Shown here: positions 4,758 to 5,178 of the stretch, piece after piece
Numbering within the stretch: position 1 is the first letter of the stretch
Layout of the letters: each line of letters starts with the position of its first letter
Assembly: GCA_001818835.1 (NCBI GenBank)
Contig: MHKL01000040.1
Location: forward strand, 2,206-7,383
From: Candidatus Komeilibacteria bacterium RIFCSPLOWO2_01_FULL_45_10
Lineage (GTDB): Bacteria > Patescibacteriota > Patescibacteriia > UBA1558 > UBA10009
Reading direction: 5' to 3'
DNA length: 5,178 nt
Notes under the pieces: generated by a model
What the model was told of the DNA's origin: nothing
Seen by the model: the letters and a program-made list of their open reading frames with translations, nothing else
Databases searched by the model: none
Translations under genes and position numbers: made by a program

Positions 4758-5178
4758 ATGCCCATCCCTCATCTCCAACATAAAATCCATTCGCCCAACC
4801 ATCAGTCAAAAAGCTGGCAGGATGACCCCCTCAATCGAGCTCAGCTCAATAAAAGAAGGATGATGGACATCCGTTTCCCTGGCCAAAAAAAAGCGGGCTG
4901 GTTTAAAACGCTCAAACGTTTCTGGCCTCATCTGGCGGTTTTGTTTCTGCTGTTTTTAATCGGCGGCTTTGCCGCCTTTGCCTGGCTTTCCAAAGACCTG
5001 CCCGATCCTTACAAGCTGACGGAGCGGAGCGTGGCCCAAAGCACCAAAATTTACGACCGGACCGGCGAACATCTGCTGTACGAAATCCACGGCGAACAAA
5101 AACGGACCATTATTCCTTTAGCGGAAATACCGACTTATGCCATCCAGGCCACCCTGGCTCTGGAAGACCAGAGGTTTT
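4758..5178 (+). CDS. Class A penicillin-binding protein, N-terminal part (GT51 transglycosylase; C-terminus off window)
   Basis: The first 140 codons of a PBP1a-like bifunctional peptidoglycan synthase are present. There is a basic cytoplasmic tail (1-54), one membrane anchor (about 57-77, HLAVLFLLFLIGGFAAFAWL), then the typical stalk: LPDPYKLTERSVAQSTKIYD (81-100), RTGEHLLYEIHGEQKR (101-116), and ATLALEDQRFF (131-140 plus the next partial codon). Glu136 in EDQRFF corresponds to the catalytic Glu of GT51 motif I. The remaining glycosyltransferase motifs and the transpeptidase domain lie beyond the edge. The tail of more than 50 residues is longer than usual and rich in His, Asn and Gln at its start. 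An alternative start at ATG 4860 or 4863, preceded by AAAGAAGG, would shorten it by 34-35 residues, although that purine run abuts the ATG too closely to be a normal Shine-Dalgarno. It is transcribed divergently from tyrS. Confidence 0.9.
   Translation, partial: MPIPHLQHKIHSPNHQSKSWQDDPLNRAQLNKRRMMDIRFPGQKKAGWFKTLKRFWPHLAVLFLLFLIGGFAAFAWLSKDLPDPYKLTERSVAQSTKIYDRTGEHLLYEIHGEQKRTIIPLAEIPTYAIQATLALEDQRF

Noticed and set aside
1..5178. tRNA, rRNA, insertion sequence with transposase, or riboswitch
   Set aside because: No such gene or recognisable structure was seen on either strand by eye; the intergenic gaps are too short for most of them.

Overview
The window looks like part of a small, AT-leaning bacterial chromosome, most likely from the Patescibacteria (candidate phyla radiation, perhaps Parcubacteria-like). 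This placement is an inference. It rests on the style of the YebC protein, an archaeal-type SIS-domain phosphoglucose/phosphomannose isomerase, mostly SD-less gene starts including at least two apparently leaderless ones, very short intergenic gaps, and a high density of tiny palindromes and 7-8 bp tandem repeats. No marker here proves the phylum.

Layout from left to right. (1) A minus-strand pair: the isomerase (775-1788), followed 9 bp downstream by the first 255 codons of a multi-pass membrane protein with GT-C/STT3-like features (1-765, running off the left edge). They share a promoter whose predicted transcription start is the A of the isomerase ATG. (2) A divergent spacer (1789-1915) holding that promoter and seven perfect-length heptamers that end one base before the yebC start. 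(3) yebC (1916-2620) and ruvC (2707-3192) on the plus strand, a known gene pairing. They are separated by an 84-bp MITE-like cloverleaf element whose right arm contains the ruvC start codon. (4) A bidirectional terminator (3193-3250) between convergent units. (5) A minus-strand unit: tyrS (3463-4680), then a 59-codon small gene (3258-3437) with the only strong Shine-Dalgarno in the window. (6) Interlocked divergent promoters (about 4686-4718). (7) The first 140 codons of a class A penicillin-binding protein (4758 to the right edge).

Most genes are housekeeping: sugar-phosphate interconversion, a translation factor, Holliday-junction resolution, tyrosine charging and cell-wall synthesis. The unusual part is the repeats. 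At least seven different short repeat elements occur in 5.2 kb. Several lie inside essential or conserved genes and are read in frame as extra residues (three sites in the isomerase, two in TyrS). Others sit directly at start codons (yebC, ruvC, PBP). This recalls the protein-embedded palindromic elements of Rickettsia, but here several unrelated families are involved. The second theme is apparently leaderless expression from extended -10 promoters (TGCTATAAT occurs twice with nearly the same geometry), beside one gene with a classical GGAGG.
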